NCBI GenBank assembly: GCA_012523705.1 | Contig: JAAYTU010000011.1 | Span: 1-43,540, forward strand | Length of the DNA stretch: 43,540 nt | Direction: 5' to 3' | From: Clostridiaceae bacterium | Lineage (GTDB): Bacteria > Bacillota > Clostridia > DSM-8532 | Part shown: piece by piece, positions 1-8,810 of the stretch | Layout of the letters: the number at the start of each line of letters is the position of its first letter | How positions within the stretch are numbered: position 1 is the stretch's first letter | Notes under the pieces: model-generated | What the model was told of the DNA's origin: nothing | Seen by the model: only the letters and a program-made list of their open reading frames with translations | Database searches by the model: none | Position numbers and translations under genes: made by a program

Positions 1-1
1 A

Positions 2-748
2 GAAAAAAGCCTTCTTGCCCCGCTTAGAAAAAAAGCCGGGAGAAACTCCTACGGCAGGATCACCGTTCGCCATCGTGGCGGAGGAGCAAAACAGAAGTAT
101 AGAATCATCGATTTTAAACGAGATAAGGACGGAATCCCAGCAAAGGTTTCTGCAATAGAGTACGATCCAAATAGATCAGCTCTTATAGCTCTTCTCGCTT
201 ATGCAGATGGTGAAAAAAGATACATTCTGGCACCAAATGGTCTTAAAGTAGGTGATACGGTTTTCTCAGGAGAAGGTTCCGATATTAAACCTGGAAACGC
301 ACTCCCATTGGAGAATATACCGTTGGGTACTGTAATCCATAACATTGAATTGAAGCCTGGTAAGGGTGGACAGTTAGTAAGATCTGCAGGTAATGAAGCT
401 CAGCTTATGGCAAAAGAAGGTTCTTATGCACAGGTAAGGCTTCCTTCAGGAGAAGTAAGAAAAATTCAAATGCGTTGCAGAGCTACGATCGGCCAGGTCA
501 GCAATTTAGAACATGAGAATATATCCATTGGTAAGGCAGGAAGAAAACGCTGGATGGGCATAAGACCTACAGTTCGTGGTGTTGTAATGAATCCGAGCGA
601 TCACCCTCACGGTGGTGGTGAAGGTAAGTCCCCGATTGGTATGCCGAGTCCGTTGACACCATGGGGCAAACCTACTCTTGGATATAAGACACGCAAGAAG
701 AATAAGCCTAGCGATAAGTTAATCGTTAAGAGACGTAACGAGAAGTAA
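2..748 (+). CDS. rplB: 50S ribosomal protein L2, 5' end missing
   Basis: Large-subunit protein L2, an RNA-binding protein at the subunit interface near the peptidyl transferase centre. The frame is open from base 2, so only the last 248 residues are present; the start codon lies upstream of the window. The C-terminal signature [13 protein letters not shown] (about nt 601-640), with the conserved histidine of the L2 family, is intact and is followed by the usual basic tail. The next gene, rpsS, begins 23 nt downstream, which is the S10-operon order rplB-rpsS-rplV-rpsC. The operon promoter is outside the window. Identification is secure. Confidence 0.98.
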   Translation, partial: EKSLLAPLRKKAGRNSYGRITVRHRGGGAKQKYRIIDFKRDKDGIPAKVSAIEYDPNRSALIALLAYADGEKRYILAPNGLKVGDTVFSGEGSDIKPGNALPLENIPLGTVIHNIELKPGKGGQLVRSAGNEAQLMAKEGSYAQVRLPSGEVRKIQMRCRATIGQVSNLEHENISIGKAGRKRWMGIRPTVRGVVMNPSDHPHGGGEGKSPIGMPSPLTPWGKPTLGYKTRKKNKPSDKLIVKRRNEK

Positions 749-771
749 GATGGAATAAGGAGGTTAATACT

Positions 772-1056
772 GTGAGCAGATCAGTAAAAAAGGGACCCTT
801 TGTAGAGCCAAAACTCTTAAAAAGGGTTGTCGAAATGAATGAGAAGAACGAGAAAAAAGTATTAAAGACTTGGTCACGCGCCTCTACCATCTTTCCTGAG
901 ATGGTCGGACATACCATTGCAGTTCATGATGGACGCAAGCATGTTCCGGTCTTTATATCAGAAGATATGGTTGGTCATAAGCTTGGTGAGTTTTCCCCTA
1001 CACGCACCTACAGAGGGCACAGCAAGGGCGAAAAAACGACCAGGCTCAAGAAGTAA
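772..1056 (+). CDS. rpsS: 30S ribosomal protein S19
   Basis: Small-subunit head protein S19, 94 residues, normal length. It begins [19 protein letters not shown] and carries the family core [16 protein letters not shown] near the C-terminus. The start is a GTG preceded by a strong AAGGAGG Shine-Dalgarno about 7 nt upstream. It lies between rplB and rplV in the S10 operon and is co-transcribed with them. Confidence 0.98.
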   Translation: MSRSVKKGPFVEPKLLKRVVEMNEKNEKKVLKTWSRASTIFPEMVGHTIAVHDGRKHVPVFISEDMVGHKLGEFSPTRTYRGHSKGEKTTRLKK

Positions 1057-1085
1057 TATACTCTTGATCGGAAGGAGGAAATGAC

Positions 1086-1565
1086 TTGGGCAAGAAGATA
1101 ATGACACATGAAGAGCTCCTGGAAAAAAAGGAGGAGCTTCTTGAACAATATGGTAAGACCCGCAGAAAAGCGGATAAGTTGCACATTCTTGCGAAGAAGG
1201 AGAGAAAAGCTCTAGGAATCGGTAAGGATGAAGGAAGAGCAACTGTAATGCATGCACGAGTTTCAACAAGAAAAGCACAATTAGTAATAGATTTAGTAAG
1301 AAATAAAGACCTTGATGAGGCATACGGCATATTGAAATATGTACAAAGTAATGCATCAGAGATCCTTTATAAATTGCTGAAATCTGCTGAAGCAAATGCT
1401 GTTAACAACAACCAGCTCAATAGAGACAATCTCTATGTGTCTGAGATATATGCCAACCAGGGCCCCACTCTAAAAAGAATTAGACCAAGGGCGCAAGGCA
1501 GAGCATTCCGTATACGGAAGAGGACCAGTCACATTACATTGATACTCAAGGAAAGGGCTAAATAG
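1086..1565 (+). CDS. rplV: 50S ribosomal protein L22 with long N-terminal extension
   Basis: L22 binds 23S rRNA and lines the exit tunnel through its beta-hairpin. The canonical protein (about 110 residues) corresponds to residues 52-159, from [19 protein letters not shown] to the C-terminus. It is preceded by about 50 very charged residues (rich in K and E, helix-like) that ordinary L22 lacks. The TTG start at 1086 is chosen because AAGGAGG (1072-1078) lies 7 nt upstream. An in-frame ATG at 1101 would still leave a long extension, and one at 1248 would give a near-canonical L22 but has only a weak GGAAGA upstream. An out-of-frame ATG at 1081 opens a 6-codon frame and sits too close to the Shine-Dalgarno to matter. 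L22 identity is certain; the exact start is likely. Confidence 0.95.
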   Translation: MGKKIMTHEELLEKKEELLEQYGKTRRKADKLHILAKKERKALGIGKDEGRATVMHARVSTRKAQLVIDLVRNKDLDEAYGILKYVQSNASEILYKLLKSAEANAVNNNQLNRDNLYVSEIYANQGPTLKRIRPRAQGRAFRIRKRTSHITLILKERAK

Positions 1566-1576
1566 GAGGTTGTAAA

Positions 1577-2242
1577 ATGGGCCAAAAAGTTAATCCGCAT
1601 GGACTAAGAATAGGAATTATAAAGGATTGGGATACAAAGTGGTACGCGAATTCTAAAGATTTCAGCAACTTCCTAGTTGAAGATGTTAAGATTCGTAAAT
1701 ATCTTAAGAAAAAGCTTTATATAGCTGGAATCGCCAGAATTGAAATTGAGCGTGCTGCGAACAAGGTTAAGATTAACATTCATACATCAAAGCCCGGTAT
1801 TGTTATAGGCAAGCAGGGCTCTGGCATCGAGGCTCTCAGAAAAGAGTTGGAGAAGATGACAGGTAAAAGTGTAATTCTTAACATTACAGAAATCAAGAAC
1901 TCTGATGTGGTTTCACAACTAGTTGCAGAAAACATTGCAGCTCAGCTTGAGAAGCGTGTATCATTCCGTAGAGCTATGAAGCAGGCGATGTCAAGAACAA
2001 TGAAGGCTGGTGCAAAGGGTATTAAAACTCAGGCATCAGGTAGACTTGGCGGAGCTGAAATAGCCAGAGTAGAACATTATGCAGAAGGTACTATCCCTCT
2101 TCAGACACTTCGTGCTGATATTGACTATGGTTTTGCTGAAGCAAACACCACATATGGAAAGATAGGCATTAAGGTCTGGATTTATAAGGGTGAAGTTCTT
2201 CCCACTAAGAAAAAGGAAAAGAAGGAAGGGGGAGACAGATAA
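1577..2242 (+). CDS. rpsC: 30S ribosomal protein S3
   Basis: S3 lies at the mRNA entry channel of the 30S head. The 221 residues contain the N-terminal [13 protein letters not shown] signature, a KH type II RNA-binding domain with its GxxG loop (IGKQGSG, about residues 76-82), and the C-terminal S3 domain with [10 protein letters not shown] and the [10 protein letters not shown] motif. The tail is lysine/glutamate rich. It starts with ATG after GGAGG, 11 nt behind rplV, and is followed 2 nt later by rplP. Confidence 0.98.
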   Translation: MGQKVNPHGLRIGIIKDWDTKWYANSKDFSNFLVEDVKIRKYLKKKLYIAGIARIEIERAANKVKINIHTSKPGIVIGKQGSGIEALRKELEKMTGKSVILNITEIKNSDVVSQLVAENIAAQLEKRVSFRRAMKQAMSRTMKAGAKGIKTQASGRLGGAEIARVEHYAEGTIPLQTLRADIDYGFAEANTTYGKIGIKVWIYKGEVLPTKKKEKKEGGDR

Positions 2243-2244
2243 TT

Positions 2245-2682
2245 ATGTTGATGCCTAAGAGAGTAAAATATAGAAGAGTTCACAGAGGTCGTATGACAGG
2301 TAAGGCATTGCGTGGTAACGTCGTATCAGACGGCGAGTTTGGTTTGCAGGCGGTTGATCCGGCTTGGATTACCAGTAATCAGATTGAAGCAGCTCGTATT
2401 GCTATGACCCGATTTACCAGAAGAGGCGGAAGTGTTTGGATTAAGATTTTCCCCGACAAACCTGTAACCAAGAAGCCAGCTGAGACCAGAATGGGTTCCG
2501 GTAAGGGTTCTCCAGAGTATTGGGTTGCGGTTGTCAAGCCGGGACGTGTTCTTTTTGAAATTGCTGGTGTTCCCGAAGAACAAGCAAGAGAAGCGTTAAG
2601 GCTTGCATCCCACAAATTGCCCGTTAAGTGTAAAATAGTAGCACGAGGGGAAGAGGTAGGTGTAGATAATGAAGGCGTCTGA
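2245..2682 (+). CDS. rplP: 50S ribosomal protein L16
   Basis: L16 helps shape the A-site tRNA cradle of the 50S subunit. The protein is 145 residues and starts with the family hallmark [35 protein letters not shown] and the arginine-rich TRFTRRGG stretch are present. The ATG lies 2 nt after the rpsC stop, with GGGGGAGA as ribosome binding site inside the rpsC end. The 3' end overlaps rpmC by 14 nt in another frame, which suggests translational coupling. Confidence 0.98.
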   Translation: MLMPKRVKYRRVHRGRMTGKALRGNVVSDGEFGLQAVDPAWITSNQIEAARIAMTRFTRRGGSVWIKIFPDKPVTKKPAETRMGSGKGSPEYWVAVVKPGRVLFEIAGVPEEQAREALRLASHKLPVKCKIVARGEEVGVDNEGV

Positions 2683-2881
2683 ACTGAAGGAACTTAGAGA
2701 GAAGACACGTGAGGAGCTTAATCTTGAGCTCGCAGAACTGAAATCGGAGTTGTTTAAGCTTAGATTCCAGCATGCTACAAGCCAGCTTGAGAATCCGATG
2801 AAGCTTAAGGATTGTAAGAAGAACATAGCACGGGTACAAACAATAATCCGTGAAATGGAACTCGGAATAAAGAGAAATTAA
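2669..2881 (+). CDS. rpmC: 50S ribosomal protein L29
   Basis: L29 is a small two-helix protein near the exit tunnel that helps form the docking site for SRP and trigger factor. The 70-residue protein shows the typical pattern: [17 protein letters not shown], a long amphipathic helix with [17 protein letters not shown], then [15 protein letters not shown]. It begins inside the end of rplP (14 nt overlap), with GAGGGGAAGAGG upstream as Shine-Dalgarno. Confidence 0.97.
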   Translation: MKASELKELREKTREELNLELAELKSELFKLRFQHATSQLENPMKLKDCKKNIARVQTIIREMELGIKRN

Positions 2882-2915
2882 TAAAGCTTAAAACCTGGAA
2901 GGAGGTTTGTTCCGC

Positions 2916-3173
2916 GTGGCTAATAGAGGTTTAAGAAAAACCATGACTGGTAAGGTCATAAGCAATAAAATGGATAAAACAATCGTTGTTGCTGTTGAGG
3001 ATAGTGTAAAGCATCCTTTAGTTAAGAAATATATCAAGAGGACTTACAAGCTCAAAGCACATGATGAAAATAACGTATGTAGTATTGGAGATCGCGTGGA
3101 AGTAATGGAAACCAGGCCCCTCAGCAAAGATAAAAGATGGAGACTGGTTGAGATTATTGAGAAGGCGAAGTAA
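2916..3173 (+). CDS. rpsQ: 30S ribosomal protein S17
   Basis: S17 is an OB-fold primary 16S rRNA-binding protein. It has 85 residues from the GTG at 2916, reading [14 protein letters not shown] and including [16 protein letters not shown] and the C-terminal [17 protein letters not shown] signature. An in-frame TTG at 2907 is only one base from the GGAGG (2901-2905), too close for initiation, whereas the GTG is 10 nt away and gives the usual N-terminus. It follows rpmC and precedes rplN in the spc-type order. Confidence 0.96.
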   Translation: MANRGLRKTMTGKVISNKMDKTIVVAVEDSVKHPLVKKYIKRTYKLKAHDENNVCSIGDRVEVMETRPLSKDKRWRLVEIIEKAK

Positions 3174-3188
3174 AGGAGGCGTTGGGAC

Positions 3189-3557
3189 ATGATTCAAGCA
3201 GAAAGTCGTTTAAAGTCTGCTGATAACACTGGCGCCAAGGAGTTATACTGTATTAAAGTCCTCGGTGGCAGTAAGAGAAAATATGCAAATATCGGCGATG
3301 TAATAGTTTGCTCAGTTAAAAATGCAACACCCGGCGGTGTTGTTAAAAAGGGCGAAGTTGTTAAAGCTGTTATAGTGCGTACTGTAAAAGGATTAAAAAG
3401 AGCAGATGGTTCCTCTATCCGATTTGATGAAAACGCTGCTGTTATTCTGAAGGATGATGGCAACCCAAGAGGAACACGTATATTTGGTCCGGTAGCTAGG
3501 GAATTGAGAGACAAAGATTATATGAAGATCATTTCTCTTGCACCGGAAGTACTGTAG
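3189..3557 (+). CDS. rplN: 50S ribosomal protein L14
   Basis: L14 is an interface protein that contacts 16S helix 14 and is the docking point for silencing factor RsfS. The 122 residues match the standard length. The family pattern [36 protein letters not shown] and [17 protein letters not shown] is complete. It starts with ATG after AAAGGAGGCG, 15 nt behind rpsQ. Confidence 0.98.
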   Translation: MIQAESRLKSADNTGAKELYCIKVLGGSKRKYANIGDVIVCSVKNATPGGVVKKGEVVKAVIVRTVKGLKRADGSSIRFDENAAVILKDDGNPRGTRIFGPVARELRDKDYMKIISLAPEVL

Positions 3558-3574
3558 AAAGGAGGCTTGACATA

Positions 3575-3955
3575 ATGGCAAAACCACACGTTAAAACATA
3601 TATCCGAAAGGGAGATTTAGTATATATCCTTAATGGTAAGGATGGTCCCAGACCAGGTGGCAGAGAAGGCAAAAAAGGCAAAGTTCTTAGCGTTGATCAC
3701 CGTCATGGAAAGGTTGTTGTTGAGGGAATTAATCTTATCTCCAAGCATGTTAAGCCTAACCCAAGCAAGGGACTTAATGAAGGCGGCATAATCCGCCAGG
3801 AAGCCCCGATTAATGTTAGTAAGGTAATGTATATCTGCAAGAAGTGCGGTAAACCAACAAAAATCGGCCGCAAGCTGATGGATGATGGCAAGAAGGCAAG
3901 AATTTGCAAGAAGTGCGACGCAGTAATAGACATTATCGGTGAGAATAAGGAGTAA
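3575..3955 (+). CDS. rplX: 50S ribosomal protein L24 with C-terminal zinc ribbon
   Basis: L24 is an early 50S assembly protein with an N-terminal KOW/SH3-like fold. At 126 residues it is longer than minimal L24. A short glycine/proline-rich insertion (GPRPGGREG, residues 24-32) lies in the KOW loop before KKGKV. The C-terminus carries two CxxC pairs, C88-x2-C91 and C111-x2-C114, that can form a zinc ribbon, a form I know from many other bacterial L24 proteins. It is 17 nt behind rplN and has an AAAGGAGG ribosome binding site. Confidence 0.97.
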   Translation: MAKPHVKTYIRKGDLVYILNGKDGPRPGGREGKKGKVLSVDHRHGKVVVEGINLISKHVKPNPSKGLNEGGIIRQEAPINVSKVMYICKKCGKPTKIGRKLMDDGKKARICKKCDAVIDIIGENKE

Positions 3956-3978
3956 ATCCTTAAGGAGGTTGACGAAAC

Positions 3979-4521
3979 ATGCCAAGATTGCTTGACAAGT
4001 ATAAAAATGAAGTTGCTCCGGCACTGCAGAATAAGTTTAATTACAGTTCTCCAATGCAGGTTCCTAAGCTTGTTAAGGTAGTACTGAATATGGGCGTAGG
4101 GGAAGTTAAGGATAACCCTAAGGCCATGGAAGCTGCAGCTAACGATATGGCAGTTATTTCCGGACAAAAAAGTGTTATTTTAAAGGCTAAGAAGTCTGTT
4201 GCAGCATTTAAGCTTCGTGAAGGAATGAATATTGGTTGTAAAACAACACTCAGAGGCGAAAAAATGTACGAGTTTGTTGATAAACTCTTTAACGTAGCTC
4301 TTCCAAGAGTTAGAGACTTCAGAGGAATCAGTCCTGACTCCTTTGATGGTCGCGGTAATTTCACAATGGGCATTAAAGAACAATTGATATTCCCGGAAAT
4401 CGAATATGATAAAATCGATAAAATCCGTGGTATGGATATCACATTTGTTACAACTGCAAAGACCGATGAGGAAGCAAGGGAATTATTACTGCTTCTCGGA
4501 ATGCCGTTTAAGATGAGCTAA
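3979..4521 (+). CDS. rplE: 50S ribosomal protein L5
   Basis: L5 binds 5S rRNA and forms part of the central protuberance, contacting P-site tRNA. It has 180 residues, normal length. It contains [15 protein letters not shown] near the N-terminus, [18 protein letters not shown], and the C-terminal [20 protein letters not shown]. The ATG start follows AAGGAGG at 9 nt spacing. Confidence 0.98.
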   Translation: MPRLLDKYKNEVAPALQNKFNYSSPMQVPKLVKVVLNMGVGEVKDNPKAMEAAANDMAVISGQKSVILKAKKSVAAFKLREGMNIGCKTTLRGEKMYEFVDKLFNVALPRVRDFRGISPDSFDGRGNFTMGIKEQLIFPEIEYDKIDKIRGMDITFVTTAKTDEEARELLLLLGMPFKMS

Positions 4522-4535
4522 AGGAGGTAAAACAA

Positions 4536-4721
4536 ATGGCAAAAAAATCCATGAGACTCAAGCAGCAAAGAACGCCAAAGTATTCCACAAGGTATTATAA
4601 CCGTTGCAAGCTCTGCGGCAGACCTCATGCATATATGAGGAAGTTCGGTATTTGCCGTCTTTGCTTTAGGGAATTAGCATATAAGGGCCAGATACCAGGT
4701 GTGAAGAAGGCTAGCTGGTAA
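4536..4721 (+). CDS. rpsZ: 30S ribosomal protein S14 type Z (zinc form)
   Basis: Short, zinc-binding (C+) form of S14, 61 residues, the essential version in Gram-positive bacteria. Four cysteines, C24-x2-C27 and C40-x2-C43 (CKLCGRP...CRLCFRELA), form the zinc site, and the C-terminus ends in the family's KKASW. It starts with ATG after AAAGGAGG, 14 nt behind rplE. The symbol is also written rpsN1 or rpsNA. Confidence 0.98.
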   Translation: MAKKSMRLKQQRTPKYSTRYYNRCKLCGRPHAYMRKFGICRLCFRELAYKGQIPGVKKASW

Positions 4722-4746
4722 GAGGAGCGAAAGGAGGTCTGTAACA

Positions 4747-5145
4747 ATGCATGCGACTGACGTAATTGCAGATATGCTTACAAGGATAAGGAATGCCGCA
4801 GGGGCAAATCATCAGACTGTGGATATTCCAGCATCAAATCTCAAAAAGCAAATAGCACAGATTTTGCTTGATGAGGGTTATGTAAAGAGCTTCATTGAAA
4901 TTGATGATAAAAAGCAGGGAATTATTAGAATTACCCTGAAGTATGTAGATAATAAGAAAAACGTTATTACCGGAATTAAGAGAATCAGCAAACCTGGCTT
5001 ACGTGTATTTGCTAAGAAGGATGAGATTCCTAAGGTATTAGGTGGTCTAGGTGTTGCTATTGTTTCCACATCACAAGGCGTTATCACTGATAAAGAGGCA
5101 AGAAAACGCGGTGTTGGCGGAGAAATTCTGGCATTTGTCTGGTAA
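4747..5145 (+). CDS. rpsH: 30S ribosomal protein S8
   Basis: S8 is a primary 16S rRNA-binding protein of the 30S platform. The 132 residues show [13 protein letters not shown] at the N-terminus and the C-terminal signature [18 protein letters not shown], ending GGEILAFVW. It starts with ATG after AAAGGAGG at 8 nt spacing. It is followed by a 121-nt gap before rplF, the longest in the spc block; that gap holds inverted repeats (listed separately). Confidence 0.98.
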   Translation: MHATDVIADMLTRIRNAAGANHQTVDIPASNLKKQIAQILLDEGYVKSFIEIDDKKQGIIRITLKYVDNKKNVITGIKRISKPGLRVFAKKDEIPKVLGGLGVAIVSTSQGVITDKEARKRGVGGEILAFVW

Positions 5146-5184
5146 TTTAATGTAAATTAATTTAACATTATTATGATCCTGAAA

Positions 5185-5239
5185 AGAGCAATCAGATATC
5201 AAATCAACATTTTTTGAGAATTCTGAATAATATTGCTCT
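5185..5239 (+). other. Inverted-repeat structure in rpsH-rplF gap
   Basis: An 8-bp perfect stem pairs 5185-5192 (AGAGCAAT) with 5232-5239 (ATTGCTCT). Just inside it TCAGA (5192-5196) can pair with TCTGA (5222-5226), sharing base 5192. A second near-palindrome, AATGT-AAATTAATTT-AACATT, covers 5149-5168. No T-run follows the large hairpin, so a plain terminator is unlikely. A processing site or an r-protein-binding leader is possible. This is inference from pairing only. Confidence 0.45.
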
Positions 5240-5266
5240 CAATATAAGGAGTGGAGGGTAGAACAC

Positions 5267-5815
5267 ATGTCACGTATAGGTAAAATGCCGATTGAGATAC
5301 CGGCAGGGGTAGATGTAAAGCTTGATGGTAACAACATTAGCGTTAAGGGTCCATTAGGAAACCTGATCTCAAGCTTTCACCCAAATATGATAGTTGAAAA
5401 AGAAGGCAATATTATTTCTGTTAAGCGTCCTAACGATGAAAAGCAGAACAGATCCCTTCACGGGTTAACCCGCTCACTTATCAGTAACATGGTAACAGGT
5501 GTTTCAAAGGGATTTGAGAAACAGCTTGAAATTGTTGGTGTTGGCTTTAGAGCACAGAAACAAGGTAAGAAACTCATCCTTACTATTGGATATTCTCACC
5601 CTGTTGAGTTTGAGGAACCAAAGGGTATTACCATTGAGGCTCCATCAGCTAATACTATTATAGTAAAGGGTGCTGATAAGCAACTTGTTGGTGAGGTTGC
5701 TGCGCAGATTCGCAAGACGCGTCCACCCGAACCATACAAGGGCAAAGGCATTAAGTATTCCGACGAAGTTATTATTCGTAAGGAAGGTAAGGCCGGAGCC
5801 AAGGGTAAGGCTTAA
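5267..5815 (+). CDS. rplF: 50S ribosomal protein L6
   Basis: L6 supports the GTPase-associated centre near the sarcin-ricin loop. It has 182 residues, two repeats of the L6 fold, beginning [17 protein letters not shown] and ending with the signature [16 protein letters not shown] followed by a lysine-rich tail. It starts with ATG; the spacer holds GGAGTGGAGG upstream. It leads the second half of the spc block after the structured gap. Confidence 0.98.
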   Translation: MSRIGKMPIEIPAGVDVKLDGNNISVKGPLGNLISSFHPNMIVEKEGNIISVKRPNDEKQNRSLHGLTRSLISNMVTGVSKGFEKQLEIVGVGFRAQKQGKKLILTIGYSHPVEFEEPKGITIEAPSANTIIVKGADKQLVGEVAAQIRKTRPPEPYKGKGIKYSDEVIIRKEGKAGAKGKA

Positions 5816-5835
5816 TAGAAAGGAGTGAGTGTTAG

Positions 5836-6204
5836 ATGATAAAGAAAATCGAAAAAAACAAGATTAGACTTCGCAAGCATGCGCGTGTGCGCAGAAAGAT
5901 ATCGGGCACTGCCGAGATTCCTCGCTTAAATGTTTTCAGGAGCGCAAGGCATATTTATGCTCAGATTATCGATGATGTAAGCGGCACCACTCTGGTTGCA
6001 GCATCCTCATTAGACGGTGCTCTCAAAGAAAAGCTTGACTACACAGGCAACAAGCAAGCAGCAAAAGAGGTTGGCAAGCTGATTGGAACAAAAGCAATTG
6101 ACAAGGGAATTAAACAGGTAGTTTTCGACAGAGGTGGCTACCTTTATCATGGAAGGATCAAGGAACTCGCTGACGGCGCAAGAGAAGCCGGCCTCGAATT
6201 CTGA
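5836..6204 (+). CDS. rplR: 50S ribosomal protein L18
   Basis: L18 binds 5S rRNA together with L5. It is 122 residues, with [19 protein letters not shown] and [13 protein letters not shown] near the N-terminus and the C-terminal [20 protein letters not shown] that marks the family. The start is ATG after AAAGGAG, 20 nt behind rplF. Confidence 0.98.
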   Translation: MIKKIEKNKIRLRKHARVRRKISGTAEIPRLNVFRSARHIYAQIIDDVSGTTLVAASSLDGALKEKLDYTGNKQAAKEVGKLIGTKAIDKGIKQVVFDRGGYLYHGRIKELADGAREAGLEF

Positions 6205-6235
6205 TTAGATTCTTTAATAGAAGGAGGGGAACAAA

Positions 6236-6736
6236 TTGCAGAAAATTGATCCAAGTACTTTAGACCTGAAGGAAAAGGTTGTGCATATTGGACGTGTTAC
6301 CAAGGTTGTTAAGGGTGGTAGAAATTTCAGATTTAGCACACTAGTTGTTGTTGGTGATGAAAACGGATATGTAGGAGTTGGTAGTGGAAAAGCTGCAGAA
6401 ATTCCTGATGCCATCCGTAAAGGTATTGAAGATGCTAAAAAGAACCTCATTTTCATACCCACTGTAGGAACTACTATTCCCCATGATTCCATGGGAGTAT
6501 ACGGTGCAGGCAAGGTTTTATTAAAGCCGGCTAAAGAGGGTACTGGTGTTATCGCCGGTGGACCTGTCAGAGCGGTTTTAGAGTTAGCAGGAATAAAAGA
6601 TATTTACACAAAGTCTCTAGGCTCAAATAATCCTACGAATATGGTACATGCTACCATAGAGGGCCTTTCTCAATTAAGAACTGTAGAAATGGTTGCAAAG
6701 CTTAGAGGTAAAGAAGTCGAGGATATTTTAGGATAG
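6236..6736 (+). CDS. rpsE: 30S ribosomal protein S5
   Basis: S5 contributes to decoding accuracy and mRNA helicase activity at the entry channel. It has 166 residues with the N-terminal dsRBD-like domain ([35 protein letters not shown]) and the C-terminal domain ([34 protein letters not shown]). The TTG start is supported by AAGGAGGG 7 nt upstream. It is 31 nt behind rplR and 12 nt before rpmD. Confidence 0.97.
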   Translation: MQKIDPSTLDLKEKVVHIGRVTKVVKGGRNFRFSTLVVVGDENGYVGVGSGKAAEIPDAIRKGIEDAKKNLIFIPTVGTTIPHDSMGVYGAGKVLLKPAKEGTGVIAGGPVRAVLELAGIKDIYTKSLGSNNPTNMVHATIEGLSQLRTVEMVAKLRGKEVEDILG

Positions 6737-6748
6737 GAGGTAGCCTTC

Positions 6749-6928
6749 ATGGGCAAGTTGAAGATTACTTTAAAAAAGAGTACAATAGCATCCAAAGAAG
6801 ATCAGAAGGCTACTGTAGCTGCCCTGGGTCTTCGTAAAATCGGGCATAGTGTTGTTCAAAAAGACAATGCTCAGATTCGTGGAATGATAAACAAAGTATC
6901 ACATTTAGTTGAAGTAGAAGAAATATAA
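6749..6928 (+). CDS. rpmD: 50S ribosomal protein L30
   Basis: Small 50S protein of 59 residues. It starts [18 protein letters not shown] and continues through [19 protein letters not shown] and [16 protein letters not shown], the standard bacterial L30 pattern. The ATG lies 6 nt after the AGGAGG that follows the rpsE stop. It sits in the invariant rpsE-rpmD-rplO order, and the frame closes with TAA at 6926-6928. Confidence 0.97.
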   Translation: MGKLKITLKKSTIASKEDQKATVAALGLRKIGHSVVQKDNAQIRGMINKVSHLVEVEEI

Positions 6929-6942
6929 AGGAGGTGCAACCA

Positions 6943-7383
6943 GTGGAATTATTTGAACTAAGACCTGGAGCACCTAATAAGGCTCCAAAACGCAAAGGTA
7001 GAGGCCACGGTACAGGAAATGGAAAAACCGCAGGCAAAGGTCATAAGGGCCAGAAGGCCAGATCAGGCGGCGGTGTCAGAGTTGGCTTCGAAGGCGGACA
7101 AATGCCTCTTTTCAGAAGAGTACCAAAGAGAGGCTTCACTAACGCAATGTTCAAAAAGGTTTATACCGAAGTTAAGCTTTCAGATCTTGAATGCTTTGAA
7201 AACGGAACAGAGGTTTCAGCTGAGTTATTGAAAGAAAAAGGTATCATAAGCAAAATTAATGAAGGAATTGTCGTTCTCGGAAATGGTAATCTTACAAAAA
7301 AGCTTACTGTCAAGGCAGCAAGATTTACAAAGTCTGCCTCCGAAAAGATAGAAGCTTTAGGAGGAAAGGCCGAGGTGATATAG
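6943..7383 (+). CDS. rplO: 50S ribosomal protein L15
   Basis: L15 is a late-assembly protein that threads a glycine-rich N-terminal arm into the 50S core. It has 146 residues from the GTG at 6943: [20 protein letters not shown], then [20 protein letters not shown] and [17 protein letters not shown]. An in-frame GTG at 6934 lies inside the AGGAGGTG ribosome binding site, so the second GTG, 8 nt away, is preferred. secY begins 1 nt after the stop, implying coupling. Confidence 0.96.
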   Translation: MELFELRPGAPNKAPKRKGRGHGTGNGKTAGKGHKGQKARSGGGVRVGFEGGQMPLFRRVPKRGFTNAMFKKVYTEVKLSDLECFENGTEVSAELLKEKGIISKINEGIVVLGNGNLTKKLTVKAARFTKSASEKIEALGGKAEVI

Positions 7384-7384
7384 C

Positions 7385-8677
7385 ATGGATAGTGTATTCA
7401 CTCCACTAAAAAGCGCTTGGCGTGTAGTAGATGTCAGAAAGAAGATAATTGCAACACTTTTGTTATTGTTGGTATACCGAATTGGCGTTGCAATTCCCGT
7501 TCCGGGAATTGACAAAGCAGTGCTTGCCTCCATGGTTCAGACACAAGGAGGCATGCTCGGTATTATGAATATTATGGGTGGCGGTGCGATTGAGAGAGCA
7601 AGTATATTTGCTATGGGAATACAACCGTACATTAATGCCTCCATTATAATTCAACTTCTAACCATAGCTATCCCTGCACTTGAAAGAATGCAGAAGGAAG
7701 GCGAAGAAGGTAGAAAGAAGCTTGCTGAGTGGATCAGATACGGAACCATTATTTTAGGTTTCTTACAAGCAACCTTTATGTACATTGGTTTCGGCAACGC
7801 TATTTCAGGCCGTAATATCTGGTCATACCTCACAATAGTTCTTTCACTTACTGCTGGTACAGCCTTTATAATGTGGCTTGGTGAACAAATTACTGAACAT
7901 GGAATAGGAAATGGTATTTCACTTATAATTTTTGTTAATATCATATCCAGAGCTCCGACAGCAGTTACTTCAATTTATCTGATTGTTCGTGGCTATGCCG
8001 AGCAGGATCAGCTTGCAGTGGGTCTGCTGATTGCCTTGGCTCTTGTAGTAGTATTTGCTGCGGTAATAATGTTTGTTATATATGTTACTCAAGCAGAGAG
8101 AAGAATTCCGGTACAGTATGCTAAAAGGGTTGTAGGTCGTAAAATGTACGGTGGGCAAAGCACTCATATACCCATGAAGGTTAACTCAGCTGGTGTTATG
8201 CCTATAATTTTTGCTTCATCAATAATGATGTTTGTTCCTACAATAATTGCCCTAGTTGCTCCGAATACTACAAGCAATTTTCTATTATCATTAAAAGATT
8301 TCAGCAGTAATCCATTATATGCTGTTTTCATGGCATTGCTAGTGTTGTTCTTTACATTCTTCTACACTATGGTTTCGTTTAATCCAGTAGAAGTTGCCAA
8401 TAATATTCGTAAGAACGGTGGCTTTATTCCGGGAATCCGCCCAGGAAAGCCGACCAGCGATTACATTGGAAGTGTACTTAGAAGGGTTACATGGTTTGGA
8501 GCGGCCTTCCTGGCAATCATTACATTACTGCCTAGCATATTGGAATTAATTACAGGCATTAAAAACATATGGGTTGGCTCAACATCCATAATTATTATGG
8601 TCGGTGTTGCTCTTGAAACTGCTAAACAGATTGAATCACAGCTTATGATGAGACACTATAAAGGCTTTCTTGAGTAG
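7385..8677 (+). CDS. secY: Preprotein translocase channel subunit SecY
   Basis: Integral membrane pore of the Sec translocon, working with SecE/SecG and SecA. It has 430 residues, typical for Firmicutes, with about ten hydrophobic segments. The N-terminal VYRIGVAIPVPGID, the signature GIQPYINASIIIQLLTIA, GIGNGISLIIFVNI and the cytosolic SecA/ribosome-contact loop around RRIPVQYAKRVVGRKM are all present. The start ATG is 1 nt beyond rplO. Unlike many Firmicutes clusters, a strong terminator separates it from adk. Confidence 0.98.
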   Translation: MDSVFTPLKSAWRVVDVRKKIIATLLLLLVYRIGVAIPVPGIDKAVLASMVQTQGGMLGIMNIMGGGAIERASIFAMGIQPYINASIIIQLLTIAIPALERMQKEGEEGRKKLAEWIRYGTIILGFLQATFMYIGFGNAISGRNIWSYLTIVLSLTAGTAFIMWLGEQITEHGIGNGISLIIFVNIISRAPTAVTSIYLIVRGYAEQDQLAVGLLIALALVVVFAAVIMFVIYVTQAERRIPVQYAKRVVGRKMYGGQSTHIPMKVNSAGVMPIIFASSIMMFVPTIIALVAPNTTSNFLLSLKDFSSNPLYAVFMALLVLFFTFFYTMVSFNPVEVANNIRKNGGFIPGIRPGKPTSDYIGSVLRRVTWFGAAFLAIITLLPSILELITGIKNIWVGSTSIIIMVGVALETAKQIESQLMMRHYKGFLE

Positions 8678-8694
8678 TATTTATTAATGGTACT

Positions 8695-8720
8695 AAGCGG
8701 ATGAATACCATCCGCTTTTT
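8695..8720 (+). terminator. Rho-independent terminator after secY
   Basis: The 8-bp GC-rich stem AGCGGATG (8696-8703) pairs with CATCCGCT (8709-8716), with a 5-nt loop, and runs directly into a T-stretch ending at 8720. It closes the S10-spc transcript, at least partly, before adk. Confidence 0.88.
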
Positions 8721-8810
8721 AGCCATTGATTACTACAAAGTATTGAATGCAAGGTGTTCTTAATAGCTAGTAGAATTACATCGATGTTAAGCTAAACGAG
8801 GGATGATATT

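Noticed and set aside
1081-1101. Six-codon ATG frame overlapping the rplV start
   Set aside because: Only 2 nt from the Shine-Dalgarno and without support; likely chance.
958-1395. Long open reverse frame opposite rpsS-rplV
   Set aside because: Its codons mirror two certain ribosomal protein genes, with no ribosome binding site or recognisable domain; similar reverse frames opposite rplX, rplE, rpoB and rpoC were left out for the same reason.
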